A program made the position numbers and the translations under genes. Below are positions 19,678 through 27,654 of a stretch of DNA of 64,000 bases, piece after piece. A model generated the notes under the pieces. The model ran no database searches. It worked only from the letters and a program-made list of their open reading frames with translations, and had not been told where the DNA came from. Source of the stretch: an uncultured Microbacterium sp. Its GTDB lineage: Bacteria; Actinomycetota; Actinomycetes; Actinomycetales; Microbacteriaceae. The stretch is taken from positions 115,394 through 179,393 of the forward strand of contig CAJYJO010000050.1 of assembly GCA_913774845.1 (NCBI GenBank), written 5' to 3'. The first letter of the stretch is position 1; every line of letters begins with the position of its first letter.

Positions 19678-20609
19678 CCGCGGACGCGGCCGTCGACGTC
19701 GTCGTGATCGGCGGCGGCCCCGCCGGTCTCTCGGCCGCGCTCAACCTCGCGCGGGCGCGCACCTCGGTGCTGCTCGTCGACGCCGGCCGGCCCCGCAACG
19801 CCGCGACGCTGCGCTCGCACGGCTACCTCACCCGCGACGGCATCCCGCCCATCGAGCTGCGCAAGCTCGGACGCGCCGAGCTCGAGGCGTACCCGAACGT
19901 GCGGATCGTGGATCGCTCGCCCGTCGCCCGCGTCACCCGTGACGACGACGGCTTCACGGTCACCCTCGCCGGCCGTGCGGCGACGACCCTGCCCGAGGTG
20001 CGCGCGCGGGCCGTCGTGCTCGCGACCGGTTTGCGCGAGACGCTGCCCGAGGTCCCGAGCCTGCGGGCGTTCTACGGCATCACGGTGTTCAGCTGCGCGG
20101 CGTGCGACGGCTGGGACCTGCGGGACCGACCCCTCGCCCTCATCGGCGAGACCGGCGACCTCGCGGCACGCGCGCGGCTGCTGGCGCGGTGGACCTCGAG
20201 ACTCACCGTCTTCACGAACGGCACCCCCGCGATCGACGCGGTCGACGAGGCCGAGCTGGCGGCGTCCGGGATCACCGTCGACCGACGCCGCATCGACGAC
20301 CTCGAGGGCGACCGCGGACACGTCACCGCCGTCCGCCTCGTCGACGGCGACCGCGTCGAGATCGACGGCGGGTTCGTGCGGCCGCTGTGGGACGCCGCCC
20401 TCGACTTCGTCGCCGACCTCGCCCCCGATCGGGATGCCGACGGCCACCTCGTCACCGATCGTTCGGGCCGCACCTCGGTCGCGGGGCTCTACGCGGCGGG
20501 CGACGCGGCATCGCCGGGACCGCAGCAGCTCATCGTCGCAGCCGGGCAGGGAGCACGCGTGGCGGCGGTGCTGGTGCACGACCTGGTGGGCGTGCGGACG
20601 TCGCACTGA
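19674..20609 (+). CDS. Thioredoxin-reductase-like NAD(P)/FAD oxidoreductase
   Basis: A 311-aa flavoprotein closing the sulfur operon. The FAD motif is VVIGGGPAGLSAALNLARA, and SCAACDG is the redox CxxC at the position used by thioredoxin reductases. The C-terminal FAD motif is GLYAAGDAASPGPQQLIVAAGQG. The NADP loop (ALIGETGDLAARARLL) is weaker than GxGxxA. It may reduce a thioredoxin-like donor for CysH; a true TrxB would be expected to have a partner trx gene next to it, and none is here. Confidence 0.85.
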   Translation: MTADAAVDVVVIGGGPAGLSAALNLARARTSVLLVDAGRPRNAATLRSHGYLTRDGIPPIELRKLGRAELEAYPNVRIVDRSPVARVTRDDDGFTVTLAGRAATTLPEVRARAVVLATGLRETLPEVPSLRAFYGITVFSCAACDGWDLRDRPLALIGETGDLAARARLLARWTSRLTVFTNGTPAIDAVDEAELAASGITVDRRRIDDLEGDRGHVTAVRLVDGDRVEIDGGFVRPLWDAALDFVADLAPDRDADGHLVTDRSGRTSVAGLYAAGDAASPGPQQLIVAAGQGARVAAVLVHDLVGVRTSH

Positions 20610-20705
20610 GGCGGGGCGCGGTGCGCCCGCGGAGCCCCGCGTGAGGCGTTCTGCGGGCGTGCCGGCGGCGCGGTGCGGCGCGGGGGCGCTTCGAGACGAG
20701 GGGGT

Positions 20706-21311
20706 TCAGCCGCCGAGCGACCCCGCGTCGGTGGAGCCGACATCGGTGCGATGGAAGTTCAACGACGAGCGCGACGCGGTCGGGCCGCGCTGCCCCTGGT
20801 AGCGGTTGCCGTACGGACCCGAACCGTAGGGGTTCTCGGCGGGCGAGGTCAGGCGGAAGTAGCAGACCTGGCCGATCTTCATCCCGGGCCACAGCGTGAT
20901 CGGCAGCGTCGCGACGTTCGACAGCTCGAGGGTGACGTGGCCCGAGAAGCCCGGGTCGATGAAGCCGGCGGTGGAGTGGGTCAGAAGTCCCAGGCGTCCG
21001 AGCGACGACTTGCCCTCGAGACGGGCGGCGACGTCGTCGGGCAGCGTGACGCGCTCGAACGTGGAGCCGAGTGCGAACTCGCCGGGGTGCAGGATGAACG
21101 GCTCGTCGGGCTCGACCTCGATGAGGCGCGTGAGCTCGGGCTGATCCTCGGCGGGATCGATGAAGGGGTACTTGTGGTTGTCGAACAGCCGGAAGTACCG
21201 GTCGAGTCGCACGTCGACGCTCGACGGCTGCACCATGGCCGGGTCGAAGGGGTCGAGACCGAGGCGCCCGTCGGCGAGCTCGGCACGGATGTCGCGATCG
21301 GAGAGCAGCAC
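20706..21311 (-). CDS. dcd: dCTP deaminase (probably dUMP-forming)
   Basis: A 201-aa trimeric nucleotide enzyme. [54 protein letters not shown] and [12 protein letters not shown] cover the family blocks. Actinobacterial homologues such as the M. tuberculosis enzyme both deaminate dCTP and hydrolyse dUTP to dUMP; I infer the same here. The C-terminal tail [19 protein letters not shown] is the lid segment. Monocistronic. Confidence 0.95.
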   Translation of the reverse strand: MLLSDRDIRAELADGRLGLDPFDPAMVQPSSVDVRLDRYFRLFDNHKYPFIDPAEDQPELTRLIEVEPDEPFILHPGEFALGSTFERVTLPDDVAARLEGKSSLGRLGLLTHSTAGFIDPGFSGHVTLELSNVATLPITLWPGMKIGQVCYFRLTSPAENPYGSGPYGNRYQGQRGPTASRSSLNFHRTDVGSTDAGSLGG

Positions 21312-21465
21312 GGCCCCAGCCTAGAACGCGCCGGCTCCGCGCACCCTTCGGTTACCGCGCATCACGGTCACCCGGTCGCGGCGGCGGCGCGTGACCCGCG
21401 CGCGAGATCACGTGACCTGGCGCCCCTGGCAGCCCACGGGGGTCCGGATGCCACGGCGACGCTGT

Positions 21466-21471
21466 TATGCT
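21466..21471 (+). promoter_or_regulatory. -10 element of the tRNA-Gly gene
   Basis: TATGCT lies 23 bp before the mature tRNA 5' end in a GC-rich background. No strong -35 is visible. Confidence 0.45.
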
Positions 21472-21494
21472 GGCCGGGCTGCCGCAAGGCGCAC

Positions 21495-21565
21495 GGGGCT
21501 GTAGTTCAATGGCAGAACTTCTGCTTCCCAAGCAGACAGCGCGGGTTCGATTCCCGTCAGCCCCT
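21495..21565 (+). tRNA. tRNA-Gly, anticodon CCC
   Basis: A 71-nt cloverleaf. Acceptor GGGGCTG (21495-21501) pairs with CAGCCCC (21558-21564). The anticodon arm is TCTGC-TTCCCAA-GCAGA, so the anticodon is CCC reading GGG. The T-arm holds GGTTCGATTCCC. CCA is not encoded. A terminator hairpin follows at once. Confidence 0.95.
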
Positions 21566-21566
21566 C

Positions 21567-21607
21567 AAAGCCCTCACGGGCGGCCGCAGGCCGTTCGGGA
21601 GGGCTTT
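21567..21607 (+). terminator. Intrinsic terminator of tRNA-Gly
   Basis: AAAGCCCTC (21567-21575) pairs with GAGGGCTTT (21599-21607), with an inner GC-rich stem. It begins two bases after the tRNA. Confidence 0.8.
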
Positions 21608-21679
21608 CGTGTTGCCGTGAATCGAAGCCTCGGGTGGGCCCACACCGCCGGAGGCTCCGCGCGCCGCGCAGCGGCGTGT

Positions 21680-21756
21680 GGAGGGGCGGTGGGGACGATT
21701 CCCGTCAGCCCCTCCAAAGGTCCGACATGCCGGCGTAGCCGGTGTGGCGGACCTTT
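21680..21756 (+). repeat. Degenerate second copy of the tRNA-Gly 3' end plus terminator
   Basis: The 19-bp block CGATTCCCGTCAGCCCCTC from the tRNA (21548-21566) recurs exactly at 21696-21714. GGAGGGGC (21680-21687) pairs with GCCCCTCC (21708-21715), leaving only an acceptor/T-arm-like hairpin with no anticodon arm. A second terminator hairpin follows: AAAGGTCCG (21716-21724) with CGGACCTTT (21748-21756). Downstream of both terminators the block GGGTGGGCCCAC-CCGCCGG is also repeated (about 21632 and 21790). I read it as an imperfect tandem duplication of about 150 bp. Confidence 0.7.
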
Positions 21757-21831
21757 CGCGTGGGTGCCGTAGGAACCGATCCTGCGGCGGGTGGGCCCAC
21801 GCCGCCGGGGCGTTCGCTCTCGGGCAGAAGC

Positions 21832-21909
21832 CATGTCCCACTTTGTGCTGCTTGGCATCCTCTCAACCGGCCCTTTTTGGGACACACGCCGCGCATTGTG
21901 GGACATGGT
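21832..21909. repeat. Inverted repeat of CCATGTCCCAC with a third half site
   Basis: CCATGTCCCAC (21832-21842) and GTGGGACATGG (21899-21909) are perfect 11-bp arms, 56 bp apart. An extra TGGGACAC sits at about 21879. They lie upstream of the small unknown gene and could be operator half sites or a recombination relic. Confidence 0.45.
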
Positions 21910-21984
21910 CTGCGAAGGGCGGAGGCCGGCCCGCCCTGGTCGCCCCCGCCCCAGGCCTGCGTTTCACGAGAGGGCCGGCAGTTG

Positions 21985-22416
21985 ATGGACGGGATCCAGC
22001 TGTATCGTACGATGCTGTTGGCGGGATGTGATCCGTCGAATCCAACGGGGAGTTTCAGAGTGCCGTTCCGCAGCAAAGACTTGTTGGAGACATGGCTCGA
22101 CGAGTTCGCCGCGAGCGGGGCCGGTGGCGGCGGTGTCGCCTATGTCGCCGACCAGGAGCCGCTGGACGGCGTTGACAGCGGCCTGGTCATCTTCCCCCTG
22201 TCCAACGCGACGACGTCGGTGTACCTGGCACCCGTGGCCGTCGGTGCGCCGGACTGGCGCGTCACGTTCGAGGCCCAGCCCGAGGTGACGGAGCTGTCAC
22301 CGAGCGAGGTCTACGACCTCTGTCGCGAACTGTCGTACGCGGCGGACCTCTGCGCCTTCCTGCAGCTGAAGTCCGTCGCCCACATGGCGCAGATCGCCGA
22401 CGAGACCCGAGGCTGA
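21985..22416 (+). CDS. Hypothetical protein
   Basis: A 143-aa protein of unknown function. It is soluble, acidic and mixed alpha/beta in appearance (LLETWLDEFAASG, VYLAPVAVGAPDWRVTFEAQP, SPSEVYDLCRELSYAADLCAFLQLKSVAHMAQIAD). No signal peptide or motif is recognised. I chose ATG 21985 (GAGAGGG about 10 nt upstream); ATG 22012 is also possible. Its stop abuts the stop of the convergent MarR gene. It lies beside the tRNA relic, so acquisition by integration is possible. Confidence 0.6.
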   Translation: MDGIQLYRTMLLAGCDPSNPTGSFRVPFRSKDLLETWLDEFAASGAGGGGVAYVADQEPLDGVDSGLVIFPLSNATTSVYLAPVAVGAPDWRVTFEAQPEVTELSPSEVYDLCRELSYAADLCAFLQLKSVAHMAQIADETRG

Positions 22417-22899
22417 CTACGCGGCGGACGACCCCGTGACGGCGACGCGATCGACGCGCGACGCCTGCTCCTTGGCCGCGAGCGTCGCGTGCCGCATGAA
22501 CGCCGCGAAGTCTTCCTCGACCTTCGGGTCGAGCTGCTCGACGATGCCGCGGAACGTGTTCTGGAAATGCGCCAGCTGCGACCACGGCTCTTTCTCGAGG
22601 TCGACCGCGAGGTGGATGTGGCTGACGCGGCGATCCGCCTCGTCGGCTTCGCGGCGGAGGATGCCGCGGCGCACGAGCCGCTCCACCATCGTGGTGATCC
22701 CCGCCGACGTCACTCCGAGGTGACCCGCGAGCTCCGACGGCCGGATGCCGGGGTGGGCACCCACGTAGGCGAGGGCTTTGGCGTCGAGCTCGTTCACTCC
22801 GAGTTGCTTACGGGCGCGGGCAGCCGCATCCTCGCGCTCGCCGCTGTACAGCGCGAGCGCCGCCATGAGAGGAGAGGTCTCGCCAGTTCCTGCGTTCAT
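22417..22899 (-). CDS. MarR-family transcriptional regulator
   Basis: A 160-aa winged-helix dimer. The HTH is PSELAGHLGVTSAGITTMVERLVRRGILRREADEADRRVSHIHL, with the wing EADRRV. Terminal helices flank it. A 17-bp inverted repeat overlapping its -10 region suggests autorepression. No divergent or downstream target gene is obvious, and the ligand is unknown. Confidence 0.9.
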   Translation of the reverse strand: MNAGTGETSPLMAALALYSGEREDAAARARKQLGVNELDAKALAYVGAHPGIRPSELAGHLGVTSAGITTMVERLVRRGILRREADEADRRVSHIHLAVDLEKEPWSQLAHFQNTFRGIVEQLDPKVEEDFAAFMRHATLAAKEQASRVDRVAVTGSSAA

Positions 22900-22936
22900 C
22901 GACTCGCTCCAGGGTTTCGTGTGACGGCCCCACTAT

Positions 22937-22953
22937 ACCTAGACCGTTTAGGT
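22937..22953 (-). promoter_or_regulatory. Probable MarR operator and -10 element
   Basis: ACCTA-N7-TAGGT (22937-22953) is an inverted repeat directly beside TATAGT (minus strand, 22932-22937), a good -10. Related half sites (TTAACCGCGTTACCTAA) continue to about 23005. Confidence 0.55.
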
Positions 22954-23058
22954 TCGCCTGGTGATGTTCAACTCCCTTGACACTTAACCGCGTTACCTAA
23001 GTCTGCTAACTAAGCACCGTCCTGCCGCCGGCACCTCACCGAACCCCTACCGGCCGTG

Positions 23059-25599
23059 TCAGGCGGCGGATCCCGACGCAGCCACGAGCCTTCCGAGCTC
23101 TGCGCGAGTGGCCGCACCCCACTTCATCCGCGCCTGATAGACGTGCGACTCGACGGTGCGCACCGAGAGGAAGAGACGCTGGGCGATCTCCCTGTTCGTG
23201 AGCCCGTCGTTGGCGAGGAGGGCGATCTCTCGTTCCCGGGGCGTGAGTTCCTCTGCCGCGGACGGCTCGGCGCCGGCTGCGGGGAGGTAGTGCACCACCG
23301 GTCTCGGCGACGCGACCGACGTCCCTTCTGCCGAGTAGAGCGCATGGAGACGGAGCTCGCTGAGCTCGACGTCCTCCCCGGCTGCGGCGCACTGAGACAC
23401 CCGTCGCACCGCCTCGACCGCCAACGGGAGGTCGGTGGTCGCAGCGAGCTGCACCAGTTCGTCGATCTCGTCCTCCACGGCGACGCCGAGCACGGCGAGC
23501 CGGTAGAGGTCGCGGATGCGGTGGGCCGCACCCCCGCCCTCGGCCGACAGGGCGGCTGTCGCCCGAGCCATCGCGCGCGCCTCCTCGAGGCTGCCCTCTG
23601 CGACGAAGATCGTAGTCCGCGCGTAGAGGACGCCGTGCTGCGCGCGCGCGGTCGTCTGCTCGTCGAGGCGGTCGAGGAGAGCGCGGGCGTCGAACGGTCG
23701 TCCGGCCATCGCGAGCTCGTCCGCGACCCCGATGACGATCAACACGGGATACGGGTCCGGAAGGACGGTCGTCGCTGCAGGGATCAGCCGATCCAGCTCT
23801 CGTCGCGTCTCGTGGGCGCGGCCGGCGGCGGTGAGGCCGAGGGCCATCGCCACCGCCGCCAGGGGCATGTCGTGCGAGCCGCCCTCTCGCGCGATCGTCG
23901 CCACCTCGCGCTCGAGGCGCCGCTGGAGGCGCGACCCGTCCGCCCCGGCCACCTGGTGACTGGCGAGCAGCAGGGTGACCGCCTCGAGTCGCTGCCGGGC
24001 ACTGATACTGGCGGGGCAGGGGCGGGCGTCGAGCATCCGCTCCACCGCGGCGAAGGAGCGGCGCGCGCTCGACCAGCGCCCGCGGTTCGCAGCTGCCGCA
24101 CCGGCCACGAGGAGCGCGCGCAGGTGCAGCGCTGCGGGCACCTCCTTCTCGGCGGCGGCGAGCTCGGCCCGCTCGACGGCGCGTTCCCACTGCATCGCGG
24201 CCCCTGCGACCGCAGACTCCTTCAACAGGCTCGCCACGCGCGCCTCCGCGGCGGCCGTCCCCCCGTCCGAGGGGGAGCCGACCTCCGCATCGACCCGGTT
24301 GCGGGCCGAACGGCGGCGGGCGATGAGGTCGGTCGCGTCGACGAGTCCGTCGCCGAGCCACGGCGTCAGGTCGGCGCCGGAGGCGATGTCCGCCTCCAGG
24401 CGGAGCCGAGGGTCCTCACCCGCGGTCAAGCCTCGGGCCGCGTGGGCGGCGGCGTGGGCCGTATCGCCGCGGTCATTGGCATCCCGAGCGGCGTCGAGCG
24501 CGATGCGTTTGCGCACGGGGACCGGCTGATCGACTTCGCCCGAGGCGCTCGTGCCGAGACGGTGCCAGCGTTCCGCGATCGAGACCGACACGGCGGCGCT
24601 CCACCAGACGTCGGCCTCGCCCAGCATGCGCACCCCGGCAGCCTCGACAGCCTCGTCGACGACGGCCGAGCCGAGCACGCGTTCGGCCTCCTGGGCGAGC
24701 ACGTCGTTCGCGGTGAGACGGCGCAGGGGCGACACGTCGGCGTGTACCTGTCCCCCGGCGACCAGGGCCTCCAGGCTCTCGCCGTCGAGCAGTCGCGTGG
24801 CCGTCGCCGTCTCGAGGCGCGGAAGGCGACCCACGACCGCGAGCGTCCGCAGATCGGCGGGCGGGTACTCGGCGATGTGCCGGGACAGCGCGACCGCCAG
24901 CCGGCTGTCGCGGGACACCGTCTGCACGGCGCGAAGAGGGTCCCGCCCCGCGCGCGCCGCGTTCGTCGCTTCGAGCACGAGGTGCCGCAGCAGCGACCGG
25001 GATCCGTCGGCCCGCCAGATCAATCCTTCGCGCGTCACCCGGTCGAGCAGGTCGACGTCGGCGAACTGGGCGAGGAACCGCGCGGCATCCGCGTCGGAGC
25101 AGGGCGGGAGGTCGACGCGCGCCGCATGCCCCTCCACCCACAGGTCCAGGGCCGCGCGGCGGCCGGCGGACAGTGCCGAGGGATCCTCGATCGAGCGGGC
25201 TCTCGCCGTTCGGAGGCCGAAGACCGCCGTGATCCGCGCGGTGGCGACGGCGCGGGCGAGGAGGTCCGCGGAGTCGTCGTCGACGGCCTCGACGTCGTCG
25301 ACGATGACGACGAGGGGTTCCGCGCGCTGGTCGGGATCGTCGCGGAGCGCGTTGAGGGCGGGGTGCCCCGCGGCCTCGATCGCTCCGAACGGCACCGACG
25401 ACAGCACGGCCGAGGTCCGCAGCACCGCCGCGCTGGTGAACCGCGCGGCGAGCGCACGGAGAAAGGCCGTCCGACCGCTCCCCCGCGGCCCGGCGACCAC
25501 CACCGACGTGCCCTCCTGCACGAGGCCCGCGACGCGCTCGATCTCGCGCTCGACCCCGACGAGTTCTCTCGCCCCGTCCGTCTTCCGACCCCTCGACAT
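23059..25599 (-). CDS. Large LuxR-family regulator with N-terminal AAA/NACHT-like ATPase domain
   Basis: An 846-aa LAL-type regulator. The N-terminal P-loop region is VVVAGPRGSGRTAFLRAL (residues 34-50), with Walker B LVVIVDDVEAVD. A long Ala-rich helical middle, probably TPR-like, follows. The C-terminal LuxR HTH is ELTPREREIALLANDGLTNREIAQRLFLSVRTVESHVYQAR. The invariant P-loop lysine is replaced by Arg43, so nucleotide hydrolysis may be weak or lost. ATG 25599 has GGGGGAGA about 7 nt upstream. The target genes are not evident. Confidence 0.9.
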   Translation of the reverse strand: MSRGRKTDGARELVGVEREIERVAGLVQEGTSVVVAGPRGSGRTAFLRALAARFTSAAVLRTSAVLSSVPFGAIEAAGHPALNALRDDPDQRAEPLVVIVDDVEAVDDDSADLLARAVATARITAVFGLRTARARSIEDPSALSAGRRAALDLWVEGHAARVDLPPCSDADAARFLAQFADVDLLDRVTREGLIWRADGSRSLLRHLVLEATNAARAGRDPLRAVQTVSRDSRLAVALSRHIAEYPPADLRTLAVVGRLPRLETATATRLLDGESLEALVAGGQVHADVSPLRRLTANDVLAQEAERVLGSAVVDEAVEAAGVRMLGEADVWWSAAVSVSIAERWHRLGTSASGEVDQPVPVRKRIALDAARDANDRGDTAHAAAHAARGLTAGEDPRLRLEADIASGADLTPWLGDGLVDATDLIARRRSARNRVDAEVGSPSDGGTAAAEARVASLLKESAVAGAAMQWERAVERAELAAAEKEVPAALHLRALLVAGAAAANRGRWSSARRSFAAVERMLDARPCPASISARQRLEAVTLLLASHQVAGADGSRLQRRLEREVATIAREGGSHDMPLAAVAMALGLTAAGRAHETRRELDRLIPAATTVLPDPYPVLIVIGVADELAMAGRPFDARALLDRLDEQTTARAQHGVLYARTTIFVAEGSLEEARAMARATAALSAEGGGAAHRIRDLYRLAVLGVAVEDEIDELVQLAATTDLPLAVEAVRRVSQCAAAGEDVELSELRLHALYSAEGTSVASPRPVVHYLPAAGAEPSAAEELTPREREIALLANDGLTNREIAQRLFLSVRTVESHVYQARMKWGAATRAELGRLVAASGSAA

Positions 25600-25902
25600 G
25601 CCGCATCTCCCCCCGGAGTCCCTCGCCCGCCGACGAGCGGGCCAGGGGCTCTCAGTATGTCTCCGTGGGGAGATAACCGCATAGCCGATGCACAGGCGGT
25701 ATGCACGAAATTTTGAAGGGGAGGTAAACCTTCTGACGATCGGATGATCCCGCGGCCGCCGGGAAACTGCTGACCGGAAAACAAATTTGTCGACTCTTCA
25801 CGATTACCGGCGCCTAGCAATCTCCGCACTACTGAGATGGCGTCTAAGTAATACGGATACCGTCATTCAGGACGCGAAAAACGGATGCCGATCGCGGCCC
25901 GC
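25600..25902. other. Intergenic region upstream of the LuxR-type regulator
   Basis: About 300 bp, clearly more AT-rich than the surroundings around 25680-25870. It contains a small palindrome TCTCC-GTGG-GGAGA (25660-25673) near the LuxR start. A GGGGAGG at about 25720 looks like a ribosome site but leads into no reading frame. It separates the LuxR promoter from the 3' end of the Asp23/AmaP operon. Confidence 0.5.
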
Positions 25903-26313
25903 TCAGGGCAGGAGATCGGAGATGCGGGTCCAGATGTCGCCGAGGAGCGGAACGATGTCGGACGCGCGATCGGCGGAGCCGACGGCGACGGCGACGAGCG
26001 GGAAGACGGTCACGGCCAGCGCGACGAGCACGGCGATGACCGCGAACACCCACGCCGCGGCGGTGTGCCGTCGCGTGAAGGCCAGCAGGAGCACCCCCAC
26101 CGCGAGCACGATCCCCAGGAGGGTCACGAGCGTGACGGAGAGGACGGGGAACGGTACGAGGCCCGCGGTGCTCGCGGTGGTCGCCCCGAGGAAACCCGTC
26201 AGCGGCAGGAAGAGCAGCAGGCCGATGACCACGACCAGCACCGTGCCGACCCCCGCGGCGATGAAGACGCCACGGGGTCGGCGGGCGATCAGCCGTCCGC
26301 TCGAGGCCCTCAC
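25903..26313 (-). CDS. Small integral membrane protein, last gene of the Asp23/AmaP operon
   Basis: A 136-aa protein with a basic N-terminus (MRASSGRLIARRPRG) and three strongly hydrophobic segments (about 17-45, 52-80 and 88-112). The family is not recognised. GTG at 26313 overlaps the TGA of the preceding Asp23-like gene (GTGA), so the two are coupled. Its place suggests membrane anchoring or support of the Asp23-type complex. Confidence 0.75.
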   Translation of the reverse strand: MRASSGRLIARRPRGVFIAAGVGTVLVVVIGLLLFLPLTGFLGATTASTAGLVPFPVLSVTLVTLLGIVLAVGVLLLAFTRRHTAAAWVFAVIAVLVALAVTVFPLVAVAVGSADRASDIVPLLGDIWTRISDLLP

Positions 26314-27047
26314 GGCACGCGGTGGGGGTCGGTGCCGCGCACCTCGTCGGCGGCGCGGGCGATGTCCTCGGCGGCATCGTGGAGGGCGTCGGCGACCACG
26401 TCCTGCGCGTCGTCCGCGGAACGCTCTTGCGACGGGGACGAACGATGGCCGACGGCTGCCGGGCGATCCTGCGTCTCGGTCGCCGGAGCGGCCTCCGCGT
26501 TCTCCCGCGCGGTTTCGATGGCATCCTGGGCCTTCGCGGCGCCGGCGGCGACGGCATCCTTCGCGTCCTCCGCGGCGTCGCCCATCGCGCGCGCGGCATC
26601 GTCCGCGGCGTCCCCCACGGCCGCGGCGGCACCCGCCGCCCTCTCGGCCGCGTCATCGGCGACGGCCTCGGCCTCCTCGACCGGATCGGTGTCGAACGGC
26701 CCGAAGACACCGGTCACCGTGACGGTGATCTCGGCGCGGTCGGACCCGAGGGGCGCCAGAGCGCTCCGCGCCGCCTCGCGCACGCGGTCGGCGACCTCGC
26801 GCAGCTTGTGCGGGTACTCGACGACGATCGAGACGGATGCCGTGACGGCGCCGGCGCGATCCTGATCGACCTTCACGCCGGGAGCGCTGCTGGCCAGCCC
26901 GACCCGTTCGCGGACCGCGTCGGAGGCGCGCCCGAGGAGGGAACCGAGGGCGTGGACGCCCTCGACGTCGCCCGCGGCCGCGGCCACGGCTGTCGCGGCG
27001 TCGTCGAGGGGTGCGGGACGGGTGAGCTCGGGAGCTTCGGTGGTCAT
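26310..27047 (-). CDS. Asp23-like protein with Ala-rich amphipathic C-terminal tail
   Basis: A 245-aa protein. Residues about 20-115 carry an Asp23/Gls24-like domain (VEGVHALGSLLGRASDAVRERV...VKVDQDRAGAVTASVSIVVEYPHKLREVADRVREAARSAL). The rest is Ala/Asp/Glu-rich with short helical repeats (VGDAADDAARAMGDAAEDAKDAVAAGAAKAQDAI), like LEA or apolipoprotein-type helices. ATG 27047 follows CAGGAGAACGAC. There are 19 bp after the preceding gene, the only real gap in the later part of the operon. Confidence 0.75.
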   Translation of the reverse strand: MTTEAPELTRPAPLDDAATAVAAAAGDVEGVHALGSLLGRASDAVRERVGLASSAPGVKVDQDRAGAVTASVSIVVEYPHKLREVADRVREAARSALAPLGSDRAEITVTVTGVFGPFDTDPVEEAEAVADDAAERAAGAAAAVGDAADDAARAMGDAAEDAKDAVAAGAAKAQDAIETARENAEAAPATETQDRPAAVGHRSSPSQERSADDAQDVVADALHDAAEDIARAADEVRGTDPHRVP

Positions 27048-27066
27048 GTCGTTCTCCTGTCGGGTG

Positions 27067-27654
27067 TCAGTGCACGCGGGTGTTCTCGTGCGCGAGCTTG
27101 GCGCGAAGACCCGAATGGATGGAGATGTAGGTGCGGACGTCCTGACCGGTCAGCGCCGACAGGTTCGCCACGAGGGTCTCGACATGGTCGGCGACCTGGC
27201 GCGGGGAGGTGTTCTGGCGCGGCGTGACGGCGATGTGCAGGACGGACTCGTTCTTGACCTCGCCCGCGCTGATGCGGGAGGAGAGGATCTCGTCGCGGTC
27301 GGCGAGCGCGTTGTTGAGGGCCTCCGAGGCGAAGCCGTCGGTGACGGTGATGCGTCCCTCGGCGTTCGCGCTGCCCGTGGACTGCAACGGCGCCTGGCGA
27401 CGACCGCGGACCGCCGCGGCCACGATGGCGATGAGGATGATCGCGAGCACGACGAGCACGGCGAACGACCCCCACCCCGCGGTCTCGCGCCCGAGGCTCT
27501 GGAGCCACCCCTGGAACCCGCCGGCAATGGTCGTCCACGCGTCGGGACCGCCGGGCAGCAGACCCACGATCAGGGCGAGAGCTCCGACGGCGAGCAGCAC
27601 GACGGCGACCAGGAAGAGGAGGAAGCGGTTCAGACCGCGACGCGTGGCATTCAT
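27067..27654 (-). CDS. amaP: AmaP-like Asp23 membrane anchor
   Basis: A 195-aa protein with two N-terminal transmembrane helices (about 9-33 and 63-84) and a cytoplasmic domain (GRITVTDGFASEALNNALADRDEILSSRISAGEVKNESVLHIAVTPRQNTSPRQVADHVETLVANLSALTG). This layout matches AmaP, which tethers Asp23 to the membrane in Staphylococcus aureus. The ATG shares one base with the upstream stop. The assignment is by architecture and operon position. Confidence 0.75.
   Translation of the reverse strand: MNATRRGLNRFLLFLVAVVLLAVGALALIVGLLPGGPDAWTTIAGGFQGWLQSLGRETAGWGSFAVLVVLAIILIAIVAAAVRGRRQAPLQSTGSANAEGRITVTDGFASEALNNALADRDEILSSRISAGEVKNESVLHIAVTPRQNTSPRQVADHVETLVANLSALTGQDVRTYISIHSGLRAKLAHENTRVH

Noticed and set aside
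21495-22416. Prophage or genomic island at tRNA-Gly
   Set aside because: The duplicated 3' end fits an att site, but only about 150 bp separate the copies and no integrase or phage gene is nearby. At most it is a relic.
25700-25760. Possible small gene after GGGGAGG
   Set aside because: The following ATG gives only about ten codons before a stop, with no conserved content.
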